Part shown: positions 1 through 5,590 of the stretch, one piece after another
Layout of the letters: the number at the start of each line of letters is the position of its first letter
Numbering within the stretch: the stretch's first letter is position 1
Source of the DNA: Desulfovibrio sp.
GTDB lineage: Bacteria > Desulfobacterota > Desulfovibrionia > Desulfovibrionales > Desulfovibrionaceae
Direction: 5' to 3'
DNA length: 6,208 nucleotides
Assembly: GCA_031281815.1 (NCBI GenBank)
Contig: JAITEY010000159.1
Location: 1-6,208 of the forward strand
Made by a program: the position numbers and the translations under genes
Notes under the pieces: generated by a model
Database searches by the model: none
What the model was told of the DNA's origin: nothing
Seen by the model: the letters and a program-made list of their open reading frames with translations, nothing else

Positions 1-882
1 CAAATCCGCCTGATCCGCATCTGGGAGCAGCTCTTTGCCATTTACGGGCTGCATATCGGCCAAATGCTCCTGACGCGCGCGGACCTTGAAGACCGCGAAC
101 GCTTTCTCAACGCCGGAGATCTGCTCAACACGCTCCTGGATCACGGCATAATTCCCGTCGTGAATGAAAACGACGCCGTGGCCGTGGCCGAAATCAAGGT
201 CGGCGACAACGACAACCTTTCCGCGCTGGTGGCCGTGCTGGCCGAAGCCGATTGTCTGTTTCTGCTGACGGATACGGACGGCCTGTATACCGCCGACCCC
301 CGCGCTCACCCCGACGCCGAACAAATCCGGCGCGTCGAGGTCATCGACGACGCCGTGCGCGCTTCGGCCGGAGGAGCAGTGTCTGCCCTGGGCACAGGCG
401 GTATGGCGACAAAAATACAGGCTGCCGAAATCGCCGTAAGGGCCGGCATCGGCGTGGTCATCGCCTCAGGAGCGCAGAGTTCCGTCATCGGCGATCTTCT
501 GGAAGGCAAAGAAAGCGGCACCTTCTTCGCGCCCCGCAGCAATCCGCTGGAACGCCGCAAACAGTGGATATTCGGCGCTCCCCCCGCCGGCTGCGTCAGC
601 ATCGACGCGGGCGCGGCCGCGGCCTTGCGCCGCAGAAAAAGCTCGCTGCTCCCGGCCGGCATCACCGCCGTCAGCGGCTCATTCGCAAGAGGAGCCGTTG
701 TGCGCATCCTGGCCCCCGACGGCAGAGATCTGGCGCACGGCGTGCCGCGCTACAACAGCGACGCCCTGTCCCTTATCATGGGCAGGCGGTCGGATGACAT
801 CGCGGGCATTCTCGGCTATGAATACGGCCCTGTGGCCGTCCACCGCGACGACCTCATCATGCTTGAAGATTCCGACACCTGA
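1..882 (+). CDS. proB: Glutamate 5-kinase, 5'-truncated by window edge
   Basis: This enzyme phosphorylates L-glutamate with ATP to give gamma-glutamyl phosphate, the first committed step of proline synthesis in the cytoplasm. The frame is open from base 1 and ends at TGA 880-882, leaving 293 residues. By comparison from memory with the 367-residue E. coli protein, about 79 N-terminal residues, including the ATP-site lysine, lie outside the window. Visible amino-acid-kinase motifs are QMLLTRAD (21-28), NEND (55-58), KVGDNDNLSA (66-75, substrate binding), and GTGGMATK (131-138). The C-terminal PUA domain starts near residue 195 and ends with the family hallmark GYEYGPVAVHRDD (272-284). Glutamate kinases with this domain are commonly feedback-inhibited by proline. 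No key residue is missing in the visible part. proA follows after 72 nt. Identification is essentially certain. Confidence 0.98.
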   Translation, partial: QIRLIRIWEQLFAIYGLHIGQMLLTRADLEDRERFLNAGDLLNTLLDHGIIPVVNENDAVAVAEIKVGDNDNLSALVAVLAEADCLFLLTDTDGLYTADPRAHPDAEQIRRVEVIDDAVRASAGGAVSALGTGGMATKIQAAEIAVRAGIGVVIASGAQSSVIGDLLEGKESGTFFAPRSNPLERRKQWIFGAPPAGCVSIDAGAAAALRRRKSSLLPAGITAVSGSFARGAVVRILAPDGRDLAHGVPRYNSDALSLIMGRRSDDIAGILGYEYGPVAVHRDDLIMLEDSDT

Positions 883-901
883 CGCCGACACCTGACGCCG
901 A
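872..901. repeat. 13-bp tandem duplication over the proB stop codon
   Basis: The unit CCGACACCTGACG occurs perfectly at 872-884 and again at 885-897, followed by the first four bases of a third copy (898-901). The first copy contains the proB stop TGA (880-882). The second copy carries a TGA at 893-895 in the +1 frame. The duplication therefore does not alter the protein but lengthens the spacer to proA. It looks like a simple replication-slippage event. Confidence 0.9.
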
Positions 902-911
902 AGCCTCGGCG
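896..911 (+). other. Small hairpin in the proB-proA spacer
   Basis: CGCCGA (896-901), loop AGCC (902-905) and TCGGCG (906-911) form a perfect 6-bp stem. It partly overlaps the end of the tandem duplication. No U-tract follows directly (TTTGTTT only at 924-930), so it is not a convincing terminator. It could influence mRNA stability or processing between proB and proA, but it could equally be chance in GC-rich DNA. Confidence 0.35.
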
Positions 912-941
912 GCGGAAGCAGCGTTTGTTTGCAATGCGCTT

Positions 942-947
942 GGGGAG
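942..947 (+). promoter_or_regulatory. Ribosome binding site that selects the proA GTG start
   Basis: GGGGAG lies 7 nt before GTG 955, an ideal spacing. The in-frame TTG at 925 and ATG at 934 lack a Shine-Dalgarno at usable distance, and this site would fall inside the coding region if either were used. This is the reason for annotating proA from 955. Confidence 0.75.
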
Positions 948-954
948 TACAGCC

Positions 955-2256
955 GTGAAGGACACAGAAAACGTGAAGAAGGTCGAAGCCGGAGCCGGCG
1001 CCGTACCGACCGTATGCCGGGAAGCCAAAGAAGCGTCGCGCATGCTGGCTTCTTTGAGCACTGCGCGCAGAAACCGCATCATGACGGCTCTTGCCGAAGC
1101 TCTGCTCGAACATGCTTCCGGCATTCTTGAAGCCAATGTTCTGGATGTCGACGCTGCGCGCGCGGCCGGCCTGAGCGCGAGCCTGACGGACAGGCTTGTG
1201 CTGAACGAAGAGCGCCTGGAAGGCATCGCCGCCGGTATCCGCGTTCTGGCGCGGCTGCCCGATCCGGTCGGCACGGTCATGGACGGACGCAGACTCGATT
1301 CCGGCCTTGTCCTTGAACGCCGCAGGGTGCCTTTGGGCGTGGTGGCCGTCGTCTATGAAGCCAGACCCGACGTGACCGCGGACGTGAGCGCCCTTTGCCT
1401 CAAAACCGGCAACGCCGTCGTCCTGCGCGGCGGCAAGGAAGCCTTCAACACCAACCGCGCCTTGGTCGCGGTAATAGGCGCCTGCCTGGAAACGCTGGAT
1501 CTGCCCCCGACCGCCGTACAGTACATCAACTCGACCGACCGCTCGGCGGTTGATGAACTGCTGCGCATGGACGCCTGGGTGGACCTGCTCGTTCCGCGCG
1601 GCGGGCCCGACCTGCACCGCCTGTGCCGGGAAAAATCGCGTATCCCGGTCATGACCGGAGGCATAGGCGTCTGCCACATCTTCACGGACAAGAGCGCTGA
1701 CCCGGAAAAATCCCTGAAGGTCATAGAAAACGCCAAGATACAGCGCCCGAGCGCCTGCAATGCCCTGGAGACGCTGCTCGTCCACAAAGATATCGCGGCG
1801 TCCTTTTTGCCGAAACTCGCCGCGCACATGGCCCCCTTCGGCTCCACACTGCACCTGAGCCCCGAGGCTGAAGCCTTTTTGCCCGAGCCGCGCGGCATCG
1901 CGGCGCTCCCCGTGCAGGAAGGCGATTACGACCGGGAATGGTTGAGCAGGGATTTCAACGTGCATGTCGTGGACGGACCGGATGCCGCCGCCGCGCACAT
2001 CCGCAGGCACGGCACGGGGCACTCCGAGGCCGTGCTGACGGAAGACATGGCCGTTGCCCGGCGCTTTGTCGATGACGTGGATGCCGCAGCGCTGTACGTC
2101 AACGCGTCCACCCGTTTTACCGACGGCGGACAATTCGGCCTGGGGGCGGAAGCCGCCGTCAGTACGCAGAAACTGCACGCGCGCGGCCCCGTAGGACCGG
2201 AAAGCCTGACCACCTATAAATGGACGGCGTACGGGGATTATGCGGTACGCACTTAA
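955..2256 (+). CDS. proA: Gamma-glutamyl phosphate reductase
   Basis: This NADPH-dependent enzyme reduces gamma-glutamyl phosphate to glutamate-5-semialdehyde, the second step of proline synthesis, acting directly on the ProB product. The protein is 433 residues from GTG 955; the E. coli enzyme is 417, and the excess is a poorly conserved N-terminal extension of about 14 residues. It has the aldehyde-dehydrogenase fold. Visible signatures include the segment LERRRVPLGVVAVVYEARPDVT, then GNAVVLRGGKEA, LVPRGG, MTGGIGVCH, and the catalytic-cysteine motif QRPSACNALETLL with Cys268 (codon 1756-1758). The C-terminal NASTRFTDGGQFGLGAE and STQKLHARGPVG segments are typical of ProA. The gene is complete, with no frameshift. 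It follows proB by 72 nt and precedes ddl by 27 nt, consistent with one operon. ATG 934 is a less likely alternative start. Confidence 0.98.
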   Translation: MKDTENVKKVEAGAGAVPTVCREAKEASRMLASLSTARRNRIMTALAEALLEHASGILEANVLDVDAARAAGLSASLTDRLVLNEERLEGIAAGIRVLARLPDPVGTVMDGRRLDSGLVLERRRVPLGVVAVVYEARPDVTADVSALCLKTGNAVVLRGGKEAFNTNRALVAVIGACLETLDLPPTAVQYINSTDRSAVDELLRMDAWVDLLVPRGGPDLHRLCREKSRIPVMTGGIGVCHIFTDKSADPEKSLKVIENAKIQRPSACNALETLLVHKDIAASFLPKLAAHMAPFGSTLHLSPEAEAFLPEPRGIAALPVQEGDYDREWLSRDFNVHVVDGPDAAAAHIRRHGTGHSEAVLTEDMAVARRFVDDVDAAALYVNASTRFTDGGQFGLGAEAAVSTQKLHARGPVGPESLTTYKWTAYGDYAVRT

Positions 2257-2283
2257 CCGGCCGGCGACACGGAGCGCATCCGC

Positions 2284-3336
2284 ATGAATATCCTGCTGAC
2301 GGCGGGCGGATGGTCAAGCGAACGCGACGTCTCTCTGGCCGGGGCCGAAGGGGTGCGCAAAGCCCTCATCAATCTCGGGCACACGGTTACGGACCACGAC
2401 CCCGGCGTGTCGCTCGAGAGTCTGGCCGAAGCCGCCGCGGGCAAGGACTTCGTGTTTATCATGCTGCACGGTTCGCCCGGCGAGGACGGCATCATGCAGG
2501 CTGCTCTGGACCGTCTCGGCATTCCTTACCAAGGCTCCGGTCCGGCGGGGTCCATGCTGGCCCTGCACAAGGGGTTCGCCAAGATGCTCTTCGCCTCGGC
2601 CGGGCTGGTCACCGCGCCGTGGCGTCTGCTGCCCGGCCGCGCAGGCGCGGAACTGCTCCCCCTTCCCGAATACCCCCTGTTTATCAAAGCGGATACCGGG
2701 GGCTCCAGCCTGCACATGGAGCGCGTGGAAACGCCGGATGCGCTGCCCGCGGCCCTGAACCGGCTCTTTGCCTGCGGCGGCCCGTACTTGGCCGAAAGCG
2801 CGGTGGACGGCGTTGAAATCACCTGCGCCGTACTCGGAGAACTCGTGAACGGAGTGGAAGTCCCCCGCGCTTTGCCGCCCATCCTCATCAAGCCGGCTGC
2901 CGGCAAGGTATTCGATTACGCGTGCAAATATTCGCCCGGCGGGGCCGAGGAACTCTGCCCCGCCCCGATTCCGGAGCGCCTTACGGCGCGTATTCAGGAA
3001 GCCGCCCTGACGGCGCACCGCACCCTCGGATTGTCCGGGTACAGCCGCGCCGATTTTATCGTTCCCGACAACGGCGCAAGCCGCACCCTGCCCGGTCCGC
3101 CGGCCTGCTCCTCCCCGACTGCCGGGGGGCAATCGGGAATCTCCCTGAAGGGAAAGGCTGAAAACCATAAAGCATGTTTCGAGGCCTGCCCGGTCTTGCT
3201 GGAAGTCAATTCCCTGCCGGGCATGACCCGCACCAGTCTTCTCCCTCGGGCCGCTGCCGCCTGCGGGCTCTCTTTCGACCGTCTTGTGGAACGTCTTGTC
3301 GAACTCGGTCTGGCCCGCAACCGCGCGGAAGGGTGA
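2284..3336 (+). CDS. ddl: D-alanine--D-alanine ligase with internal insertion
   Basis: This ATP-grasp ligase joins two D-alanines for peptidoglycan precursor synthesis in the cytoplasm. The 350-residue protein starts at ATG 2284, with GGAG (2271-2274) 9 nt upstream. Visible motifs are GGWSSERDVSL (8-18, Glu13 in the catalytic position), LHGSPGEDG (61-69), FIKADTGGSS (133-142, ATP lysine and glycine-rich loop), FDYACKYSPGG (210-220), RADF (255-258) and LLEVNSLPGMT (305-315). Lys215-Tyr216 matches the Tyr form associated with D-Ala-D-Ala rather than D-Ala-D-lactate ligases. Metal ligands are inferred as Asp257, Glu307 and Asn309. In E. coli DdlB the equivalent Asp and Glu are 13 residues apart; here they are 50 apart, an insertion of about 37 residues (266-302). 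All catalytic residues remain in frame, so the enzyme is probably active. It most likely shares the proBA transcript. Confidence 0.96.
   Translation: MNILLTAGGWSSERDVSLAGAEGVRKALINLGHTVTDHDPGVSLESLAEAAAGKDFVFIMLHGSPGEDGIMQAALDRLGIPYQGSGPAGSMLALHKGFAKMLFASAGLVTAPWRLLPGRAGAELLPLPEYPLFIKADTGGSSLHMERVETPDALPAALNRLFACGGPYLAESAVDGVEITCAVLGELVNGVEVPRALPPILIKPAAGKVFDYACKYSPGGAEELCPAPIPERLTARIQEAALTAHRTLGLSGYSRADFIVPDNGASRTLPGPPACSSPTAGGQSGISLKGKAENHKACFEACPVLLEVNSLPGMTRTSLLPRAAAACGLSFDRLVERLVELGLARNRAEG
3079..3189 (+). other. In-frame insertion in ddl carrying inverted repeats
   Basis: About 111 nt encode roughly residues 266-302, which have no counterpart in standard Ddl proteins. Boundaries are estimated from a remembered alignment with DdlB and may be off by a few codons. 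The residues are rich in Pro, Ser, Gly, Cys and Lys, unlike the surrounding conserved core. They lie in the turn between the RADF strand and the LLEVN strand, a place where a surface loop could be accommodated. The segment is free of stops and a multiple of three. Confidence 0.7.
3114..3137. repeat. Inverted repeat inside the ddl insertion
   Basis: CCCGACTGCC (3114-3123) and GGCAATCGGG (3128-3137) pair in 9 of 10 positions around a GGGG loop. A second small dyad follows: TCCCT (3142-3146), GA, AGGGA (3149-3153). Together they occupy the middle of the extra ddl segment. Such paired stems are what a small palindromic repeat element inserted into a coding region would leave. Chance pairing cannot be excluded without other copies. 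Confidence 0.6.
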
Positions 3337-3367
3337 ACACCCGCCCCGCTCATGCGGCGGTCTGCCG

Positions 3368-3374
3368 AAAGGAG
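3368..3374 (+). promoter_or_regulatory. Ribosome binding site of the VKOR-like gene
   Basis: AAAGGAG is a strong Shine-Dalgarno, but its spacing fits neither in-frame ATG perfectly. It is 3 nt before ATG 3378 and 12 nt before ATG 3387. Choosing between them changes the protein by only three residues (MES). Confidence 0.7.
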
Positions 3375-3377
3375 AAA

Positions 3378-4433
3378 ATGGAGTCCATGCGCGCGCAATC
3401 AGCATCCATACCCTGGTCCACAGTGTTTTTTACCCTTTTGGGACTCGGCTGGTGCGGCTGGACGGCATTCCCCACATCCGTCCCGCCCGTGTGCACGACA
3501 TCCGGCTGCGCGCTTTTCCGGGACGGCATGATAGGCGGAGTATCGCTCTGGTGGGTGGGCGGGGGCTATTTTTTCCTCATGGCGCTTCTCTCTCTGCGCG
3601 GCAAACGCATCGCGGCCCGCCTGCTCGCCATGTCGGCCCTTGCGGCGGACAGCGTGCTCCTCTTCATCATGTTTTTTACAGCCCCCTGCTTTGACTGCCT
3701 GGTCGTCGCCGTGTTCATCGGTCTGGTCTATTACAGCCTGCGCGGGGTGCCCGACGGCTGGTTTCTCATGCCCAGCGGTCCGTCTCTTCTTTTGCCGGTC
3801 TGGTTCGGGCTCTTTCTCGGCAACTGCGTCCTCGCGGCGGACGAAATGCTGCCCCGGCACATACTCGGGGACAAACACGCCGAGGTGAGCATCTTTTTTT
3901 CCCCCTCATGCCCGGCCTGCCGCGCGGCCCTCGCGTCCATCGGAAGCGCCGCCGCGCTGTATCCCGTGGCTGAAGAACCCGACGATACAGACCGCATCAT
4001 CAAGTTCGCATCGTTTCTCAGCGACGGCCTGTCCGCGGGCGACGCCGCGGAACGCAGCATGGATCCGGCTCAGGCCGTGCCCGAACATTCGCTGTTCGAC
4101 CGCGCCGTGCTGACCGTACAACTGCTGCGCAACAAGTCCGCCCTGCTGCGCCAGGGCGTCCGTTCCCTGCCGCTTATCCGGATCAGCGGCATGCCCGGCT
4201 TCGGTGCGACCTCTCTGGAAAAACGCGGCGGCAGGAGTGAAGAGGAAGGACGCCCGCCGGCGGCAACGGTCCGCGACAAGACGCCGGCCGCGCCTCCGGC
4301 CGCATCGCAGCCGCCTCCTCCACCTCAGGACGGCGACGGACGTCTGCAGCCGGACTTTTTACGGGATCTGGACAACATCGGCAAGTGCGGCGGCGACGCC
4401 GCGCCGTGCTCCGATGCCCCCGGCGCACGGTAG
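3378..4433 (+). CDS. VKOR-like membrane protein fused to a thioredoxin-like domain
   Basis: Probable envelope disulfide-bond enzyme, 351 residues. Predicted membrane helices lie near residues 11-31, 52-72, 78-102, 105-121 and 135-154. Cys39 and Cys44 lie in the loop after helix 1, and Cys104-Phe-Asp-Cys107 lies at the start of helix 4. This matches the loop-cysteine pair plus CxxC layout of vitamin K epoxide reductase (VKOR) homologues, which in bacteria can replace DsbB by passing electrons from a thioredoxin-like partner to quinone. After helix 5, residues 167-275 resemble a thioredoxin-fold domain, with FFSPSCPAC (active-site Cys178 and Cys181) and the likely cis-proline at Pro265 in RSLP. 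Cyanobacterial VKORs show the same VKOR-then-thioredoxin order. A charged, proline-rich tail (about 283-351, PPPPP at 312-316) ends with Cys337 and Cys344 and is not part of either family. The gene is 41 nt after ddl. Sequence similarity to VKOR is judged by motif only, so a different four-helix redox family remains possible. Confidence 0.72.
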   Translation: MESMRAQSASIPWSTVFFTLLGLGWCGWTAFPTSVPPVCTTSGCALFRDGMIGGVSLWWVGGGYFFLMALLSLRGKRIAARLLAMSALAADSVLLFIMFFTAPCFDCLVVAVFIGLVYYSLRGVPDGWFLMPSGPSLLLPVWFGLFLGNCVLAADEMLPRHILGDKHAEVSIFFSPSCPACRAALASIGSAAALYPVAEEPDDTDRIIKFASFLSDGLSAGDAAERSMDPAQAVPEHSLFDRAVLTVQLLRNKSALLRQGVRSLPLIRISGMPGFGATSLEKRGGRSEEEGRPPAATVRDKTPAAPPAASQPPPPPQDGDGRLQPDFLRDLDNIGKCGGDAAPCSDAPGAR

Positions 4434-4566
4434 TACGTACCGACATTGATTTTGTATGCCTCCGGCGGCCGGGTGGAATGATTCCCCCCGGACCCCCTCA
4501 TCCGTCCCTCACTGCGTTCGGGACAGAGAGCGGCCCCTCTATAGCGTTCGACCAAGCGAAGAGTGT
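4434..4566. other. Intergenic region with hairpin and imperfect repeats
   Basis: The 133 nt between the VKOR-like gene and the HD gene show no credible coding. A hairpin pairs CCGGGTGG (4469-4476) with CCCCCCGG (4484-4491) in 7 of 8 positions around a 7-nt loop. It lacks a following U-tract, so it is not a clear rho-independent terminator. Two related repeats follow at 4506-4550. No convincing sigma70 promoter was found; TATAGC at 4540-4545 has no matching -35. Confidence 0.6.
4506..4550. repeat. Two imperfect direct repeats upstream of the HD gene
   Basis: CCCTCACTGCGTTCG (4506-4520) and CCCTCTATAGCGTTCG (4535-4550) share CCCTC and GCGTTCG with a one-base length difference between them. The first lies in a small dyad, GTCCC (4504-4508) with GGGAC (4520-4524). 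The pattern resembles a short interspersed palindromic element. An operator pair is an alternative, as the copies are about 29 nt apart, near three helical turns. Confidence 0.5.
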
Positions 4567-5355
4567 ATGGAAAAACATAGGTCGGCTTTTCTGGAATACG
4601 CGCGGAGTTTTTTCAGCGGCGATCCTGAAAAAGACCGTTATTTACAACTGAAAGTGGACCATACCTTCAGAGTATGCAGTCATGCCGCCGTACTGACGGC
4701 CGAAGAGAACGCACTGCGCGCGCCCGCGGTCGGCCGCGCCCTGTCGCTGGCCGCCCTGTACCACGATGTGGGACGTTTCGAGCAGCTCAAACGCTGGAAC
4801 ACCTTTTCCGATGCGCAATCCTGCAATCACGGCCTGTTGGGCGCGAGTATCCTGAAAAAAAAAGAGTTCCTGGACGGAGAAAACCGGGAAGTGCGGCATC
4901 GGACGATTGCCGCCGTGGCCATGCACAACCGCTTTGCCCTTCCCGCGGCGCTGCGGGGTGACCTGCTCCTGATTGTCGCCGCCGTGCGCGACGCGGACAA
5001 AGTAGACATCCTGCGCATCATGGCGAGCCAACTCGGCCCCGACAGCGCGGCGGACAACACCATGCTGCTGCATCTGAAGGATACACCCGGCGTCTGCAGC
5101 CCCGCTATACTAACGGCGTTGCGCGAAAAACGCATGGCCCGCTATATGGATATGCGCACGTTCGATGATTTTCGATTGCTGCTCTGCACCTGGCTTTTCG
5201 AACTGCGCTTCGCCGCCTCGTTGCGGGCAATCCGGGAAAACGGCTGCTTCAACAGCATTCTGGACGGTTTTACCGGCGCGCCCGACGTGAAAGCCGAAGC
5301 CGCCGCCTTGGTGGAAAACCGCTTGAACGCAGATCCTTCGCCACGCCCCGCATAA
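4567..5355 (+). CDS. HD-domain phosphohydrolase-like protein
   Basis: A 262-residue soluble protein with an HD-superfamily metal site. Visible residues are His32 in KVDHTFRV, the His66-Asp67 pair in LYHDVGRFEQ, His88 in CNHGLLGA, His120 in AMHNRF, and Asp142/Asp144 in RDADKVDIL. Together they give the H...HD...H...H...D pattern of metal-dependent phosphohydrolases. Substrate cannot be predicted; HD proteins act on nucleotides, (p)ppGpp, cyclic nucleotides or phosphoesters, and no synthetase, GGDEF or HD-GYP signature is present. ATG 4567 is chosen because the HD-family sequence begins soon after it. An in-frame ATG at 4456 would add 37 residues that look non-coding, with no Shine-Dalgarno. 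The chosen site has only a weak AAGAG (4559-4563), 3 nt away. A run of nine A residues at 4855-4863 encodes Lys97-99. The gene is flanked by gaps of 133 and 235 nt, so it may be transcribed on its own. Confidence 0.85.
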   Translation: MEKHRSAFLEYARSFFSGDPEKDRYLQLKVDHTFRVCSHAAVLTAEENALRAPAVGRALSLAALYHDVGRFEQLKRWNTFSDAQSCNHGLLGASILKKKEFLDGENREVRHRTIAAVAMHNRFALPAALRGDLLLIVAAVRDADKVDILRIMASQLGPDSAADNTMLLHLKDTPGVCSPAILTALREKRMARYMDMRTFDDFRLLLCTWLFELRFAASLRAIRENGCFNSILDGFTGAPDVKAEAAALVENRLNADPSPRPA

Positions 5356-5438
5356 ACGCCCGCCGGCGCGCCGGACTCCCCTCCCCCCTCAAGAAACTCA
5401 TCAGGTTTTTTACCGCATTCATTCTTTTGTTTTTTTAG

Positions 5439-5467
5439 TTGAAATAGAGTGTCAATTTCATTAAACT
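5439..5467 (+). promoter_or_regulatory. Candidate sigma70 promoter for the vgrG-like gene
   Basis: TTGAAA (5439-5444, 5 of 6 to consensus) and TAAACT (5462-5467, 4 of 6) are separated by exactly 17 nt. The T-rich stretch directly upstream (5425-5438) resembles an UP element. Transcription would start near 5474, giving a leader of about 115 nt before ATG 5591. Confidence 0.55.
5440..5460. promoter_or_regulatory. Dyad over the promoter, possible operator
   Basis: TGAAAT (5440-5445) and ATTTCA (5455-5460) are perfect inverted arms separated by 9 nt. The dyad covers the -35 element and the spacer, so a protein bound here would interfere with polymerase. The regulator is unknown. Confidence 0.4.
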
Positions 5468-5496
5468 GCGTTCGCGAACCGGCACTCCCGTTGTCC

Positions 5497-5529
5497 ACCG
5501 GCGCAGCAAAGGCGGGGCATGCCGCCGGT
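5497..5529 (+). other. Leader hairpin upstream of the vgrG-like gene
   Basis: ACCGGCG (5497-5503) pairs perfectly with CGCCGGT (5523-5529) across a 19-nt loop. Within that span GGCGG (5511-5515) can pair with CCGCC (5522-5526), which excludes the outer stem. The two structures are therefore mutually exclusive. No U-tract follows and no known riboswitch class was recognised. Confidence 0.35.
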
Positions 5530-5579
5530 CTTTCCGTTGCGCCGACGTCGATTTCCCTGAACCCGCTCAAATCGCATAC

Positions 5580-5584
5580 AGGAG
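5580..5584 (+). promoter_or_regulatory. Ribosome binding site of the vgrG-like gene
   Basis: AGGAG lies 6 nt before ATG 5591. It fixes the start of a gene whose far end is outside the window. Confidence 0.8.
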
Positions 5585-5590
5585 AACGTT

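Larger units (their letters stand above)
5356..5590. other. Intergenic regulatory region before the vgrG-like gene
   Basis: This 235-nt stretch has no credible gene. It begins with a perfect 12-bp palindrome, CCGGCGCGCCGG (5363-5374), then a pyrimidine-rich segment. An AT-rich island follows at about 5400-5466, with T runs at 5406-5411 and 5430-5436, in otherwise GC-rich DNA. A promoter candidate, a dyad, a second palindrome GTTCGCGAAC (5470-5479) and a leader hairpin lie in its right half. Confidence 0.7.

Noticed and set aside
679..2178. A 499-codon open frame on the - strand
   Set aside because: It lies opposite proB/proA in a GC-rich region. The translation is rich in Arg, Gln, Gly, His and Val with no recognisable motif, while the + strand is unmistakably proB and proA.
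2314..3405. A 363-codon open frame on the - strand
   Set aside because: Antisense to ddl, with shadow-like composition and no family motif.
3894..3905. T7C5 homopolymer just before the CPAC codons
   Set aside because: It simply encodes Phe-Phe-Ser-Pro, which fits the thioredoxin-domain strand, and there is no sign of a frame change.
4428..4442. CGGTA/TACCG stem over the VKOR-like stop codon
   Set aside because: Only 5 bp, with no U-tract afterwards; too weak to call a terminator.
4456..4566. Upstream in-frame ATG start for the HD gene
   Set aside because: The 37 added residues are translated from the hairpin and repeat region, have no Shine-Dalgarno before them, and look non-coding.
5363..5374. 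CCGGCGCGCCGG palindrome as terminator of the HD gene
   Set aside because: It has no loop and no adjacent U-tract; the first T run is about 30 nt downstream, so it does not fit a rho-independent terminator.
5386..5411. AAACT/GGTTT stem followed by T residues
   Set aside because: Four Watson-Crick pairs plus one wobble is too unstable for a supported terminator, although the T run makes weak termination possible.
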